A stretch of DNA of 64,000 nt from contig JAPEVC010000122.1 in NCBI GenBank assembly GCA_027946555.1, positions 43,550 through 107,549 of the forward strand. The letters are read 5' to 3'. Made by a program: the position numbers and the translations under genes. Of the stretch, positions 36,731 to 47,236 are shown one piece after another. Within the stretch, counting starts at the first letter, position 1; every line of letters begins with the position of its first letter. The DNA is from Gnomoniopsis sp. IMI 355080 (taxonomy: Eukaryota > Ascomycota > Sordariomycetes > Diaporthales > Gnomoniaceae). The notes under the pieces were generated by a model that was not told the origin of the DNA, searched no databases, and saw nothing but the letters and a program-made list of their open reading frames with translations.

Positions 36731-38848
36731 TCATACTTCAATGTCATCAACATCCCCATCCTCAAACCAAGTCCCCGGCGTGTCCTTTTTCCCCTCTCCT
36801 ACGGGCCCCCACAAATCCGCTCTATCGAAATCTGACAATACATGAAATCGCTCATCCAACCGATGCCGCCTCACCAAACGTTCCGGTACACCATCCCCCA
36901 TCTTCTCCGAGATGCGACTCCACCCTTTACCGCGCATCGCCGGCATGCGAACGCTGCGCAAATTCTCAGGACACAGACGGCCATCACCCGTCTCCATCAG
37001 CGACGCATCCAGCTCATGCACCTCGTAACCGGACTCGCCCATGTCACGCTGCACACATGGCACCCACCCAAAGTGCGGATCAACGTTAGTCTCGTGCGCG
37101 CTGGAAATTGGAGGCAGCGTTGCGAGGTTCGCTTCGACGACGCCGCCTGAGAGACCGATGTAGAAGTTGGGCGACAGCGGAGAGGCCCGCGCCATGCTCC
37201 ACACGCATGCGTATGCGCTGGCGCGCGGGAGGGATTTCGAGAAGAAGAAGGTGCCGTTGGGACGGTGGTAGATGTCCTGGGAAAGAGCGTGCCAGCGGCA
37301 CTTGTATCCGGCAAGATGGTTGCAACTGGAACATTGCGCTTTGCGCGCTGTGGGTGCGGGTAAGAAGGGCTGACTGGGTGTGGGGACGGGGTGTTCTTTG
37401 CCGCAAGGCAGGGCTGCGGTGTGAAAGTATTGACGGGGCCAGCGGAAGTCAAAGACTTTAATGGTGGCGCCGTGGGGACCACCGCCAACAAAGTGTGAGG
37501 TACCGAAGGGCAGGAGGGTATCGAGGGGGGACCAAGGGTCAATATTATCGCTGTAGACGAGATCGAGAGGGCTCGGCGTGCGAATGTCTTGGAGGCGAAT
37601 CGAGCCGTCGCGCCAGGATGACAAAAGGAGGTTGGACCCATGGCCGCCGGTGATGGAGGTGGCGTCGATGGGAGTGAGGGAGCTGGTGCAAAGGCTGGTT
37701 TTGTTGGGTTCGATGGAGAACTTGTCTTCTAATGCGTCGTTATGCACGGGGATGACATCCTCAAAGCCTGTCGGCGAAACCTTCACGTAGCGCAGGGGGT
37801 TTTTCCAGCCGATCATACCGAGCGCCAGTGTGTCGTTGCCCATCCACTTAGCGCCTCCTACTGGTTCCAATGAACCATCCGGGCTTTTTGAAGCAAAATT
37901 CAGATAGTCAGATGGTGCGACATCCATGTCGGTGTCATCTTGAGGTAGAGAGTAGAGAAGGACAGCTGCCTGTGTAGCCACTGCCACGCGACTCTGCTCA
38001 TGAAGGACATCGATGCTGCTAATCTTATCCTGACCCCAAGCAGCACCCAGTTCCCCAGCATGCCGAGGATGCAGGTCAGCAAGCCTCTGTCCAAAGTCAT
38101 CGTCCCCAGCGCCCAACAGCGCCAGGTGCCCGTTGTCCCGTCCTACCACCATCCCCAGCTTCCCAGCCCTGCCACACGCCCCGTCCACGATCGAAAGTGC
38201 CGTCACATCATCGTAGCCCGCACGATAGCCCATGTCCGCGCCCTCGACCCGATACCACACAGTCTGCGTTGGAGTCCAGTCCACTCGCCTGCCGATCCGG
38301 CGCCGCGCCACGATCGTCTCGCCAGCACCCCACACCACGAGCTCATCATTGGTGGCCAAGTCTGAGTGCGCATCCACTACGGGATGGAAAGGTGCCTGGT
38401 GGGGCCTTCGGCCTACGACAGAACCTCGGCGTGGGCCCCGTGGTGGCCTGGGAAGCATAGCTTGGAAGGACAGAGAGCGCCGGTCCCAGGCACGGGATTG
38501 CCAAGTCAGGGACTCGGCGAGCTGAGGCCATGTGAAAGACGAGGTAGGCAGCGATGTGAGGTATAGCGAGGGGAAGCGTGTACGCAAAAAGATGCGCCAG
38601 CCTTCGTTGTTGTCGCCATTGATAACGGTATGGAAACGCTTGTTGGTGAGTGAGAGGGCACGGAGATCTTTGGCGGTGTCCAGGTGGGCAAAAACGAGAT
38701 ATAAGACATCGTCTGGTAGTTCAAGCATCCTGACCATGGGCAAGTATACGATGCCCGGGAAAGAAGGGTGAACTTTGCATTGATGAAGGTGTTGTTGTTG
38801 ATTAAAGTCTGTCAGTGAGGTCCCGAGGCTGCCTAGAATCCTAAGCAT
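36731..38848 (-). CDS. F-box protein with WD40/propeller-like C-terminal part
   Basis: A single open frame of 705 aa on the minus strand. The F-box is LELPDDVLYLVFAHLDTAKDLRALSLTNKRF, starting about residue 42. ATGs at 38737 and 38728 lie just before it and are better-placed starts than 38848, which adds about 37 poorly characterised residues. After it come blade-like segments ending in short WD/FD-type motifs (GSIRLQDIRT, ATIKVFDFRWPRQYF), consistent with a degenerate propeller of about 450 aa. F-box proteins recruit substrates to SCF ubiquitin ligases through Skp1; the propeller would bind the target. The C-terminus is acidic. The substrate is unknown. No introns are needed. Confidence 0.82.
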   Translation of the reverse strand: MLRILGSLGTSLTDFNQQQHLHQCKVHPSFPGIVYLPMVRMLELPDDVLYLVFAHLDTAKDLRALSLTNKRFHTVINGDNNEGWRIFLRTRFPSLYLTSLPTSSFTWPQLAESLTWQSRAWDRRSLSFQAMLPRPPRGPRRGSVVGRRPHQAPFHPVVDAHSDLATNDELVVWGAGETIVARRRIGRRVDWTPTQTVWYRVEGADMGYRAGYDDVTALSIVDGACGRAGKLGMVVGRDNGHLALLGAGDDDFGQRLADLHPRHAGELGAAWGQDKISSIDVLHEQSRVAVATQAAVLLYSLPQDDTDMDVAPSDYLNFASKSPDGSLEPVGGAKWMGNDTLALGMIGWKNPLRYVKVSPTGFEDVIPVHNDALEDKFSIEPNKTSLCTSSLTPIDATSITGGHGSNLLLSSWRDGSIRLQDIRTPSPLDLVYSDNIDPWSPLDTLLPFGTSHFVGGGPHGATIKVFDFRWPRQYFHTAALPCGKEHPVPTPSQPFLPAPTARKAQCSSCNHLAGYKCRWHALSQDIYHRPNGTFFFSKSLPRASAYACVWSMARASPLSPNFYIGLSGGVVEANLATLPPISSAHETNVDPHFGWVPCVQRDMGESGYEVHELDASLMETGDGRLCPENLRSVRMPAMRGKGWSRISEKMGDGVPERLVRRHRLDERFHVLSDFDRADLWGPVGEGKKDTPGTWFEDGDVDDIEV

Positions 38849-40058
38849 ATGACGGCATTGGCAGGTCCCGTCGGGTTAGGGGTTGGCCACTGGAAGATGA
38901 GCTGAGGAACGTCGCCCCTGCCAAAAAAGAGAGAGTCCACACAAATCTTGAAAATTCTCGGCCTGACATAAGGCTCCCGATGAATTGTCCAGGCGAAATC
39001 AGGCAGAAGTTAATCTGGTTTTTTTTTCAAGGTTGCTGTGACTCACCGAAGTTTTATTCATAGCAATCCTTTCCAACAAGTGCGTTACAGCACTGAGAAA
39101 TGATGCCCACTCCGCAAACAAGGGCAACCTCCTCCTTCATCACTTAATTATACCCTGAGTATTACTATGTATATCCACGCATAAATATGATATGGGACCA
39201 CGCTGAATTGCTGTTATTTGAATGTATGCACTGCTGGAGGATATGAGGTATAAAGAGGTGACGTTGAACGGATTACGTAAGAAAGATGAATGCCGTCAAG
39301 CCACATACCCCCCCCCCCCCACCACTCGTCATTAAAACAAAAGGATAAAAGAGAATAACATATCTCGGCTCTCCAACTATTAGGGTGCATCCTTGGTAAC
39401 CTTCTGCTCTTTCCTAAGCTCTGTCGATGCTTGATCAATACTCACCTGGGCAATACGCTGGGTACCTAAGTAGGTAAGAGGCGGGCAGGTGCGGTAGCGG
39501 CTCGTGGGAGCAGGGATTGCGTAACACTAGACAAATCATCCTTGCATAGCGCCCGAGTGCTACAGTCAACAGCCCCTAAACTGCGTTGCCAACGCTCTAC
39601 AGCATTCCTTCTAGCGTTTGCCAAGAATTTTTTTCTCGCGAACCATACCTAGGGTCTGCTTGGGAGTGATAATCTATGTGCATTGACCTCCTGGCAGCCC
39701 AGCGGGCTAGTATGCGTGCCCAGGTGAGCAACCAAAGAATCTCCATTTGCGCACCTCCCTAATGTACCTACGTATGCGCGTACAATGTATGTAATACGCC
39801 ACGTTGGCTGACAGTGACGTAACGGACACCTTTTTCAACCCTCCTATCAGTACTTTTCGCTGGCTTTGGTTTATAATTAGGCACGTAGGTATTTCTAAGC
39901 CGACAAGGTCGGTTCGGGCTCCTCGCGCCGCATGCATGTAAGCACGGTCGACAAAATGCCCATACATTGCCAATTGGCGTTTCCAGAAGGAACTTCTCAA
40001 AGAGACGGGTAAAGAAGAATAGTATCCCTTCGTTTTCTTCACTCGCAGGCAGAACACA
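38849..40058. other. Divergent intergenic region
   Basis: Promoters of the F-box gene (-) and kinase-like gene (+) lie here. A 13-C run is at 39308-39320. A degenerate TACCTAAGTAGGTAAG motif lies near 39463. No gene is seen. Confidence 0.5.
39308..39320. repeat. Homopolymer C13
   Basis: Thirteen C in a row in intergenic DNA. Length may vary or be misread. Confidence 0.9.
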
Positions 40059-41453
40059 ATGGCTGTCCTTATCCTCCGACGGAGACCTGGCTTCCACCGC
40101 TTGCTGAAGCGTTTTGCCTACGTCGTGATTGCCATGGCCCTGATACAATTCTACTCTCTCCATCTTTCGTACTATGAAGCCCTCGCTGACAAGTATTCCC
40201 CTACGATCTTCGTCAACCTGTCTCCTTCTCGGCAAGAATCTCTAGCATCCCTTCGATGGCAGGTGGATGTGGCGACGGAGCAGAACAACTTGAGAAGCAG
40301 ACTCCTCAACAACCGTGCTCACTGGAAGATCCTCGGCTCGGGCTACGAGGGCGACACCTTCACATTCAATGGCTCTGTCATCAAAGTTTTCCGGCCGAGG
40401 CGTAGTCCTTTGAGAAACTGCGTAGCTGAAGGAGCACCGCAATTTCTCTGGCCTCCAGAGATCCCCATCTCCCTGCTCCTTGGAGGATCTAACAACTCTT
40501 CATCTCTCTCGCCCGTCCTGTCCGACCGACCGAGCAGTTTTCTTCCAGTACAGGATTACTTCTTCTTACCAACAGCCGACGACGACAAGCGGGTTGGAGA
40601 ATGGCACCTCGTCACCAAATTTCTGTCCCAGGGAACCCTAGAACACACCGCAAAACGACTTCGAAGCCAGTTTCCTCCACCCGGCGCGGACCAGGTCGAC
40701 GCCCGTTTTCGCCCGTCCCTGAACCGTCTTCTCGACGCGCTTGGTGTGATGCACTCAGAATACGGACTTTGCCATGACGATATCAAGATTGACAATATCT
40801 TCGTCGATGACTCAACCAGAGCAGACCCGGGAGATGATCCAAGTCGCTCTGGAGGCGAGGGCAGAGATGCAAATTGGATACTGGGCGATCTTGGAAATGC
40901 GAGACAAGTCTCGCATAGTTACCACGCCTCGTTGCTATGGACACACGACAACGGACAACACCCGGATTGCAGGGTCAATGACGTCTTGAGACTTGTAAGA
41001 ACATACGCGATCTTCCTGCAGTCGGCAACCACGTCATCAAAGACGAACAAGCAAGCATACAACGAAGCTTTCCTAGGTGGTTCCGCACCATGGGCTCAGC
41101 TGTACTGGCATACGATCAGGTCCGCTTGGGATGGCGCTACTGTTGCCCATCAAATACGCAAGCTGTCCATAGCTGCATTCGCGCCGGTGAACGACAGTGT
41201 ATCTGCACCTATCGAAGACGAGGTGCCTCAGGGAGCGACATCACAACATGTGATGATGGCAGATTCTCAACTATCCTGGTTTGAAGGGTGGTTCGACTCG
41301 AGAACCAAGGCAATGGCGGTCGAAAGAGAGTTACATACTGGGGGAAGCGTTAGCGAGAAGTGGGCCAAGATATTCGGCACCATGGGGATACTAAAGACAC
41401 CTTCTCGAGGATGTGGTCCCATTGCCTGGCAGTCCAATGCTGATTCTCTATGA
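40059..41453 (+). CDS. Type II membrane protein with kinase-like domain
   Basis: One exon of 464 aa. The N-terminus has RRR and KR followed by one hydrophobic segment (about 19-37). By the positive-inside rule this places the rest in the lumen. The body is kinase-like: a glycine-loop-like GSGYEGDTF, VIK with Lys109, the catalytic loop HDDIKIDN (239-246, HRDxKxxN-like with Asp241) and DLGN (277-280) in place of DFG. All three catalytic residues are present, so activity is plausible. Several N-x-S/T sites (FNGS, NNSS, VNDS) fit a secretory-pathway location. It is not a classic Ser/Thr kinase and I cannot name the family. Fam20-like lumenal kinases are an analogy only. Confidence 0.75.
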   Translation: MAVLILRRRPGFHRLLKRFAYVVIAMALIQFYSLHLSYYEALADKYSPTIFVNLSPSRQESLASLRWQVDVATEQNNLRSRLLNNRAHWKILGSGYEGDTFTFNGSVIKVFRPRRSPLRNCVAEGAPQFLWPPEIPISLLLGGSNNSSSLSPVLSDRPSSFLPVQDYFFLPTADDDKRVGEWHLVTKFLSQGTLEHTAKRLRSQFPPPGADQVDARFRPSLNRLLDALGVMHSEYGLCHDDIKIDNIFVDDSTRADPGDDPSRSGGEGRDANWILGDLGNARQVSHSYHASLLWTHDNGQHPDCRVNDVLRLVRTYAIFLQSATTSSKTNKQAYNEAFLGGSAPWAQLYWHTIRSAWDGATVAHQIRKLSIAAFAPVNDSVSAPIEDEVPQGATSQHVMMADSQLSWFEGWFDSRTKAMAVERELHTGGSVSEKWAKIFGTMGILKTPSRGCGPIAWQSNADSL

Positions 41454-41458
41454 ATAAA
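41453..41458 (+). terminator. AATAAA polyadenylation-type signal
   Basis: AATAAA overlaps the last base of the TGA stop codon of the kinase-like gene. Fungal signals are loose, so use of this one is only plausible. Confidence 0.35.
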
Positions 41459-41948
41459 AGCAACAATGTGCGGTTAACCCTCAACTTGACATATCAGCTG
41501 TGCACATTTCGGTGCTTCTCAACTAAAATACGTAATAAATCGAAAGTGGCTGACACATGAGCCGCCTGACTTCGAATGGGCGCTTCGCAAATTAACCGGC
41601 ACCTCATAAGGCATTTGTGTATTCAGCATGAAAATGAATATTCTGGGGCTCTAATCGCACGTCGTCAATGAAGCCTGCAAAACTTGACGTAATTACTGCC
41701 CAGATTATGCGGCTCAAAACCTTATATTGATTTGGAGTATCATCTGGGAATAGGTAAGTTGTCGGGAAAACTTCGGCCGCTTCCTCCAATTACCTCTCCA
41801 ACACCTATCATTCTCACTCGGCGAAAACGCAAGAAAAACCCGCTGTTGATGAAAACCTGACTCTTCCCACTCAATTGTTTCACAGCCAAACCGACGCAGC
41901 CGCAAACCCTGACGCACGCGCGAGAGTCCCCGCCCACCCAACAACGGG
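41454..41948. other. Intergenic spacer
   Basis: Holds the kinase-like gene 3' end and the promoter of the MFS gene. No other feature is seen. Confidence 0.5.
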
Positions 41949-43589
41949 ATGACCTCGTCAAGATCCACCGAGGTCGAGCCGTTGCTGGGCCCCTCCTCAA
42001 CGCCCAGCCACTACTTGTCTGAGGATGATAATGCACCAAGGAGGAGGAATCGCAGCAGTAGCAACAGCAACCGGAGAAGTCTCAATGATGCATTAGGTCC
42101 AGCAGACCTAGCACAACGAGGAGAAGGAGGCTACCGATTCATCGTGAAGCTATTGGCGACAATATGCTCCTTCACGCTCCTAGGCATCATCATCTCGACG
42201 CCAGGCGTAGTCCTCCCGCACCTAGAAGAGCACTACCACCTCAACGACATCCACGCATCACTCATCTTCCTCGTCGCACCAGTCGGCTACCTCCTCGGCG
42301 CCCGGCTCAATGAGCCTATCCACCATCGCCTAGGCCAGCGAGGCATCGCGCTGCTCGCGCCCGTCTGCCAAATTGTCTTTACGGGGATCGTCTCGATCTT
42401 TCACAACCCTCACCGGGCTGGATTTCCGCTGTTCCTTGTGGCGACGGTCGTGGGCAATGTGGGAAGTGGCTTGCTGGATGGGTCATGGTGCGCTTGGGCC
42501 GGTGGGCTGGGGGGCAAAAGGACGAATACCGTCCAGGGATTGCTACATGGCAGTTTCTCTGTCGGTGCAGGGCTAGGGCCCTTTTTGGCCGGCACGATGT
42601 TCTCGGTCTGGAAGTGGCCCTGGTGGACGTGGTATCACTTTCTGCTCATCGCTGTCGTGCTCCAGGGCCTCGTGCTCTACGTGGCCTTTCACTCCGAAGA
42701 CGGGCGCCGTTACGAGGACGACCTCAAGTGGCGGATGCTCGAGCGTGGAGATGAGCCCATCACTGCCACTGCTGCTACTGCGTCGTCGGATGGATGCGCC
42801 ACCGCCGAGGAGGAGGTAAAAGGCCTTTTGCACTATCGCGCAACATGGATCTGCGCAGCCTACTTTCTAGCCTACGTCGGCACTGAAGCCGCCATCTCAG
42901 GCTGGATCGTCACCTTCATGCAGCGCGTCCGCCACGCCTCGCCATACCTTGCCAGCCTCTCCTCCACGGGCTTCTGGCTCGGCATGGCTGCCGGACGCCT
43001 CGCGCTCGGTCCCGTGACGGATCGATTCCACGTCCGCTCGGCCACGACAGCCTATTTGCTGATTGCGATTACTCTGCAGGCGGGACTTGCTGGTGTTGGC
43101 GTTGGCGCCGGTGGTGTTGCTGCTGCCGCCGCCATCTTGTCCACCGTGCTCATCACCGCCATCGGCTTTTTTCTAGGGCCGCTGTTTCCCTCGGGCATCG
43201 TGGTGCTTGCGCGCGCGTTGCCCAGGCACTTGCACGTTGGTGCCGTGTCGTTTGTAGCGTCGGTCGGCCAGCTGGGCGCTGCGCTGCTGCCGTTTCTGCT
43301 GGGGTCATTGTCGCAATGGCTGGGCATCCGGGTCTTTCAGGGCTTCATCCTTGCTATGCTGGTGGGCACGCTGCTAATTTGGTGCTCCTTTCCACCACTA
43401 CCACCACCACTACCCATCACCACTAGGAGGTGGAGGAGGAGGAGCAGCAGCAGCAGCAATGAGGCTGAGGTGGTGGAGGCGGAGGACGGTGTTCTCATCA
43501 TCAAAGCGCGCCAAGAAATCGAGTCGGGAAACGAAACAATCGGGCGCGGTATTCCCACCGGTGCTGTTACAGGCACGGCCCATTCGTAA
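41949..43589 (+). CDS. MFS transporter, 12-TM, fucose-permease/Bsc6-like
   Basis: An intronless frame of 546 aa. A Ser/Arg-rich cytosolic tail of about 60 aa with the dileucine-like EPLLG precedes TM1. Twelve hydrophobic segments fall into two halves, divided by a charged loop at about 255-290. Motifs include ARLNEPIHHRLGQRG in the TM2-3 loop, GNVGSGLLDGSWCAWAGGL, and the repeat half GFWLGMAAGRLALGPVTDRF. This pattern matches fungal MFS proteins related to yeast Bsc6 and bacterial fucose permeases. Substrate is unknown. Ala/Gly-rich stretches near 390-405 and a hydrophilic Arg/Ser tail end the protein. GC-rich codon use and lack of introns resemble the neighbouring core genes. Confidence 0.88.
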   Translation: MTSSRSTEVEPLLGPSSTPSHYLSEDDNAPRRRNRSSSNSNRRSLNDALGPADLAQRGEGGYRFIVKLLATICSFTLLGIIISTPGVVLPHLEEHYHLNDIHASLIFLVAPVGYLLGARLNEPIHHRLGQRGIALLAPVCQIVFTGIVSIFHNPHRAGFPLFLVATVVGNVGSGLLDGSWCAWAGGLGGKRTNTVQGLLHGSFSVGAGLGPFLAGTMFSVWKWPWWTWYHFLLIAVVLQGLVLYVAFHSEDGRRYEDDLKWRMLERGDEPITATAATASSDGCATAEEEVKGLLHYRATWICAAYFLAYVGTEAAISGWIVTFMQRVRHASPYLASLSSTGFWLGMAAGRLALGPVTDRFHVRSATTAYLLIAITLQAGLAGVGVGAGGVAAAAAILSTVLITAIGFFLGPLFPSGIVVLARALPRHLHVGAVSFVASVGQLGAALLPFLLGSLSQWLGIRVFQGFILAMLVGTLLIWCSFPPLPPPLPITTRRWRRRSSSSSNEAEVVEAEDGVLIIKARQEIESGNETIGRGIPTGAVTGTAHS

Positions 43590-43928
43590 AAAAACATTTG
43601 GAATCCACAAATTGCATGCATACCTAGGGAAATTAATTATTTTGCAATTGCGCACTGAACATATCATCATAGTATAGTACTACTGGATCAGCCTATACGG
43701 GACTTGTTGTTCTTTTTTTATGTCTTGGGGAATTTGCATTCTTGCCTGACAAAAAAAAATTCCCCTCCTGCCAAGGGAAAAAACATAGACTACCAGGGGA
43801 GCAAGCCTGGCTTGGTGTAGTATTGTGGAACACCGAAACAGCTTGGCGAACCCGCATCAAAGAGCCGCATGCCCGCCAAGGCAGCGTACAAGTAGTAATT
43901 TCAACGAATATTAAATAGATGCAGCGGG

Positions 43929-43936
43929 TATATAAG
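43929..43936 (+). promoter_or_regulatory. TATA box (TATATAAG)
   Basis: A near-consensus TATA element 278 bp upstream of the ATG at 44207. It implies a leader of about 240 nt. Position and sequence are the only evidence. Confidence 0.45.
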
Positions 43937-44179
43937 CAGATAGGATGCAACGCATATCTTGACTCACGATTGTTGTGCATCAGTCGATCGTTCATCTAAC
44001 TACCCTCATGAGACATTTGGTGGGAGCTTAATTCACCAACTTATAAGTTTCAACTTATTGACACACTCGTTCACTCCTCACTAAAGAAGCCATACATATA
44101 TACTGTCGCATCTCGGCAACTCGGAAGAGACCCAAACCCAAAGATCAGACCAGACGAAGAACTCAGCACCACCGCCCGT

Positions 44180-44193
44180 CCCCCCCCCCCCCC
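44180..44193 (+). repeat. Homopolymer C14 in 5' leader
   Basis: Fourteen C ending 13 nt before the ATG at 44207, inside the predicted 5' untranslated leader. Confidence 0.9.
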
Positions 44194-44206
44194 AACGATC
44201 TCCAGG

Positions 44207-45292
44207 ATGCCGACCAAGATCAGCACCACAGCTCTCTTGGCAGCGGCCATGGGCTCCTCCTCCGCCGCCCTAGCCCAGTCCTTCACGCTGTCCAACCCGG
44301 ACCTGGCCAGCTTCGAAGTAAAGGACCAGAGCTTCATGAGCATCCTAGGCGGCAACGCCACGCTCACCCTGATCCAGAACGCGACCGAGCCGCTCTTCCA
44401 CGAAGGCGGCGTCTACAACGCCACGGACGACACGCTCTTCCTCAGCTCGAACCGCATCCCCTTGGCCGCGGGACAAGTCGACGAGAGCACCGGGAACCAG
44501 ACCATCAAGCTGTCTGCCGTCCACGGCGTGTCCTCCCTCGACACGTCGCTCATCACCATCTCCGCCCTCGACACCTCCACCATCAACCTCCCCAACGGCG
44601 GCGCCGCCCACGCCGGCGCCTCGGGCCTCCTCTGGACCGCGCAAGGCTCCAAGACCGCCACGTCCGGCATCTACAGCATCCCGGACCCCGTCAACGCGCC
44701 CAACGTCTCGGTGCCCATCGTGACGGATTTTTTCGGCCGCCAATTCAACTCACCCAATGACGTCGTCGCCAACCCGGCCGACGGCGGCTCCATCTGGTTC
44801 ACGGATCCCAACTACGGCTCCAGCCAGGGGATTCGCAACGCGCCGCAGCTCGCGACGCAGGTCTACCGATACGACCCGGTGAGCAACACGACGCGCGTGG
44901 TGGCCGACGAACTGCAAGAGCCCAACGGGCTGGCGTTTAATGAGGACTTTACGATCCTGTACGTGACGGACGCGTCGGCGGACGCGACCAAGAACCCGGG
45001 CGGGGCGGCGTCCATCTATGCGTACGACGTGGTCACTGAACCCGGCCCATTCCTGGCGAACAAGCGGCTGTTTGCATTTGCGCCCGTGGGCATCCCGGAC
45101 GGCATCAAGGTGGATTCCAAGGGAAACGTGTGGTCGGGCACGGGGTCCGGCGTGGTGGTGTGGAACTCGGCGGGCACGATGCTGGGGCAGATCAAGGTCA
45201 GTGGGGGTGCGGCGAATTTCGGATTTGGCGCGACGGAGAGCACTGTGTTTATCCTGGGCGAGAAGTTGCTCTGGCGGGCACAATTGGCTTAA
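44207..45292 (+). CDS. Secreted gluconolactonase/SMP-30 family beta-propeller
   Basis: One exon of 361 aa. The signal peptide is residues 1-23 (hydrophobic, ending ALAQ). The family's metal-site residues are visible: Glu66 in FHEGGVYN, Asn184 in SPNDVV and Asp298 in IPDGIKVD, with EPNGLAFNED as an internal blade motif. These would hold a divalent cation for lactone hydrolysis. Length and fold match fungal secreted lactonase-like proteins. It is a clearly different branch from the propeller protein at 17577-18673, not a recent duplicate. Gene structure is simple, with a TATA-driven promoter and a C-run in the leader. The natural lactone is unknown. Confidence 0.88.
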   Translation: MPTKISTTALLAAAMGSSSAALAQSFTLSNPDLASFEVKDQSFMSILGGNATLTLIQNATEPLFHEGGVYNATDDTLFLSSNRIPLAAGQVDESTGNQTIKLSAVHGVSSLDTSLITISALDTSTINLPNGGAAHAGASGLLWTAQGSKTATSGIYSIPDPVNAPNVSVPIVTDFFGRQFNSPNDVVANPADGGSIWFTDPNYGSSQGIRNAPQLATQVYRYDPVSNTTRVVADELQEPNGLAFNEDFTILYVTDASADATKNPGGAASIYAYDVVTEPGPFLANKRLFAFAPVGIPDGIKVDSKGNVWSGTGSGVVVWNSAGTMLGQIKVSGGAANFGFGATESTVFILGEKLLWRAQLA

Positions 45293-47236
45293 TGGGGTTC
45301 ATTAGGGGGGATGTGGCCCCGAATTGACCATGTGTGGCCAAATGGTGCAGCATGTACGAAATACTGTACCAAAGTACGTATAAGGCTGCATGTGGGCGAA
45401 ACCTCTTTTCCTGGTTCAAGAGGCTCTTGCAGGGTTTTTGAGCCCGGTTTTTCTATGCAACGATCTGCACATGCGACGACCGGGCTAGCTTTTTGCAGCG
45501 GGGATATAATCTGCTAGGGCTGCTAGGGCTGGCCTAAAAACGTGGGTGGGTGGCTTTTTTCATCCAATTCGGGGCTCTGCAGTTGCTGAGACATGCCCGC
45601 TTTGGCCCCTGCGACACAAAGGAGAGAGAGAGGGGGAATTGGGGTTTTGGTCAAAAGTCTAGGCGACGGCGGTGGTGGTGGCGTTGGTTTGTTGGTTGTT
45701 CATGGTGGTGTTAGATGACTCGTTCGCAATTTGTCAAAAATAATAGTAATAACTCGCCAAGTCGTTGACACGGCCGCCTGTCCATGTTTGAACAATGCGT
45801 GCATGAAAGAAGATACTATGTAGCACAGATCTGTGTGCATGTCATCCTCGTGTGGCGCATAAATACAGTACCTACTGGAAATACTTACTGTAATAATAAG
45901 TGCACTACAGAACATGTCACGCATTGCGTGTGCCCAGGAAAAGAGAACATCGGCCCCGGACCGGCCGGACAAGCTCTGCCTTGGCCTGTTTTCAGCTGAA
46001 GATTTTCCCCCATCGCTTGGACAAGATGCGTTTCGAGACGGCTTTGCCTTGCCAGACAGCCTGACAGCAGTCAAACTTCTCATCCCAACTTCTTTCCCCG
46101 GCCCATTCGCTGTCCGGGACTTTGACCCGGCCAGGTTACCCGGCTTACACTACACACTTACACAGTAGTACAGTAGGTAAATGCCAATTATCGCCGTGTC
46201 TCTCTTACTCTCTCTCTCTCTTCATCCGAAGTCCCGTCCATCCCACACACTACACGGTTAACGGCAAAGCTCTGAACGCACACCCCCTACCACGGGCCAC
46301 TCGACTCTTCTTTGGTATGTGTGTGTGAGAGAAGGCAAAAATGGTCAAACGCCTCGTGTGTTGAGGTCCACAACTTCGTCCACTGGAGAACCACGGTGTT
46401 TCATGCCGTCCACATATCACACACCCCTTGGCAAAAGGACTTTGCTTGCCCATTTCCGCCCCCCGGATTTGAGGGGCCCCCGGCCGCGTATGCAGATCAT
46501 GATTCGCCCCCCCTTTGAAGAAAAAGGTGAAGTGCAGCTTTGCTGATCATCGCTAAGTGCCGGCGACGATTGGCGTTCCATTGTTGAGCAGAAGGAGTCC
46601 AATCAGTCCAGTTGGAACTTTTACTCCATAATTCATGCTTCTTATTACATAGTACATGGTACGATTTGCCCTTGTACTGTGTCCATACAATATACATAGT
46701 GTACCAGCACACAGCTGCGCGCGACGAGGGCGGTAATTCTCCGAACCTGTTTACAACATTTCCTTAACCTACACTACACCTCTTCGCCTAGCTTCTTTGT
46801 CTTACATTCTCTCGTCATCTCTTTAACAAGGCGCGCGTGTATGTGTGTCTTGTCTTTCCCTCATCAAACCCCTCCGAGAGACAAGTCCTACAACCCCCCA
46901 CACCGCGACTCGTGTGGTTCAGCCCTGTCGGTTAATTAAACGGAACGACACCACGCCGTGGCGGCGCCAGGAAATCTGACGTGCCGAAGCAGGTCTCACC
47001 ATTGAAACGCCTCGCACCCAAACTACCGGATCGAGGTTTCTCTCCTATCACCACGCTTGTCGTCGTTGCAGAAACAACAAGTACCAGCGACGAGAAGCAA
47101 GACACAAAGAGAGAGAGAGCAGTCATACATATACACACACACTGCGCAGGGCTCGCACCAAACCCCCAAACGAGATGACCCCAAGTAGTCGTGAATTATT
47201 ATAACACACCGACCCCCCCCCCAATCCACGCCATCC
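45293..47236. other. 1.9-kb intergenic region and long leader
   Basis: No gene has clear support. From about 46160 the + strand is C/T-rich with CTCTCT and CAC tracts, suggesting promoter and leader for the GH125 gene. A C10 run lies just before its start codon. Confidence 0.45.
47213..47222 (+). repeat. Homopolymer C10 in 5' leader
   Basis: Ten C ending 14 nt before the ATG at 47237, a placement similar to the C14 run before 44207. Confidence 0.9.

Larger units (their letters stand above)
43590..44206. other. Intergenic region/promoter of the second propeller gene
   Basis: Includes poly-T/poly-A runs near 43710-43760, a TATATAAG box at 43929 and a C14 run just before the next start codon. 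No ORF is called. Confidence 0.5.

Noticed and set aside
17577..45292. The two secreted propeller genes as a recent duplication
   Set aside because: They share only the general SMP-30-like fold. Motifs, lengths and intron content differ, so they are separate family branches.
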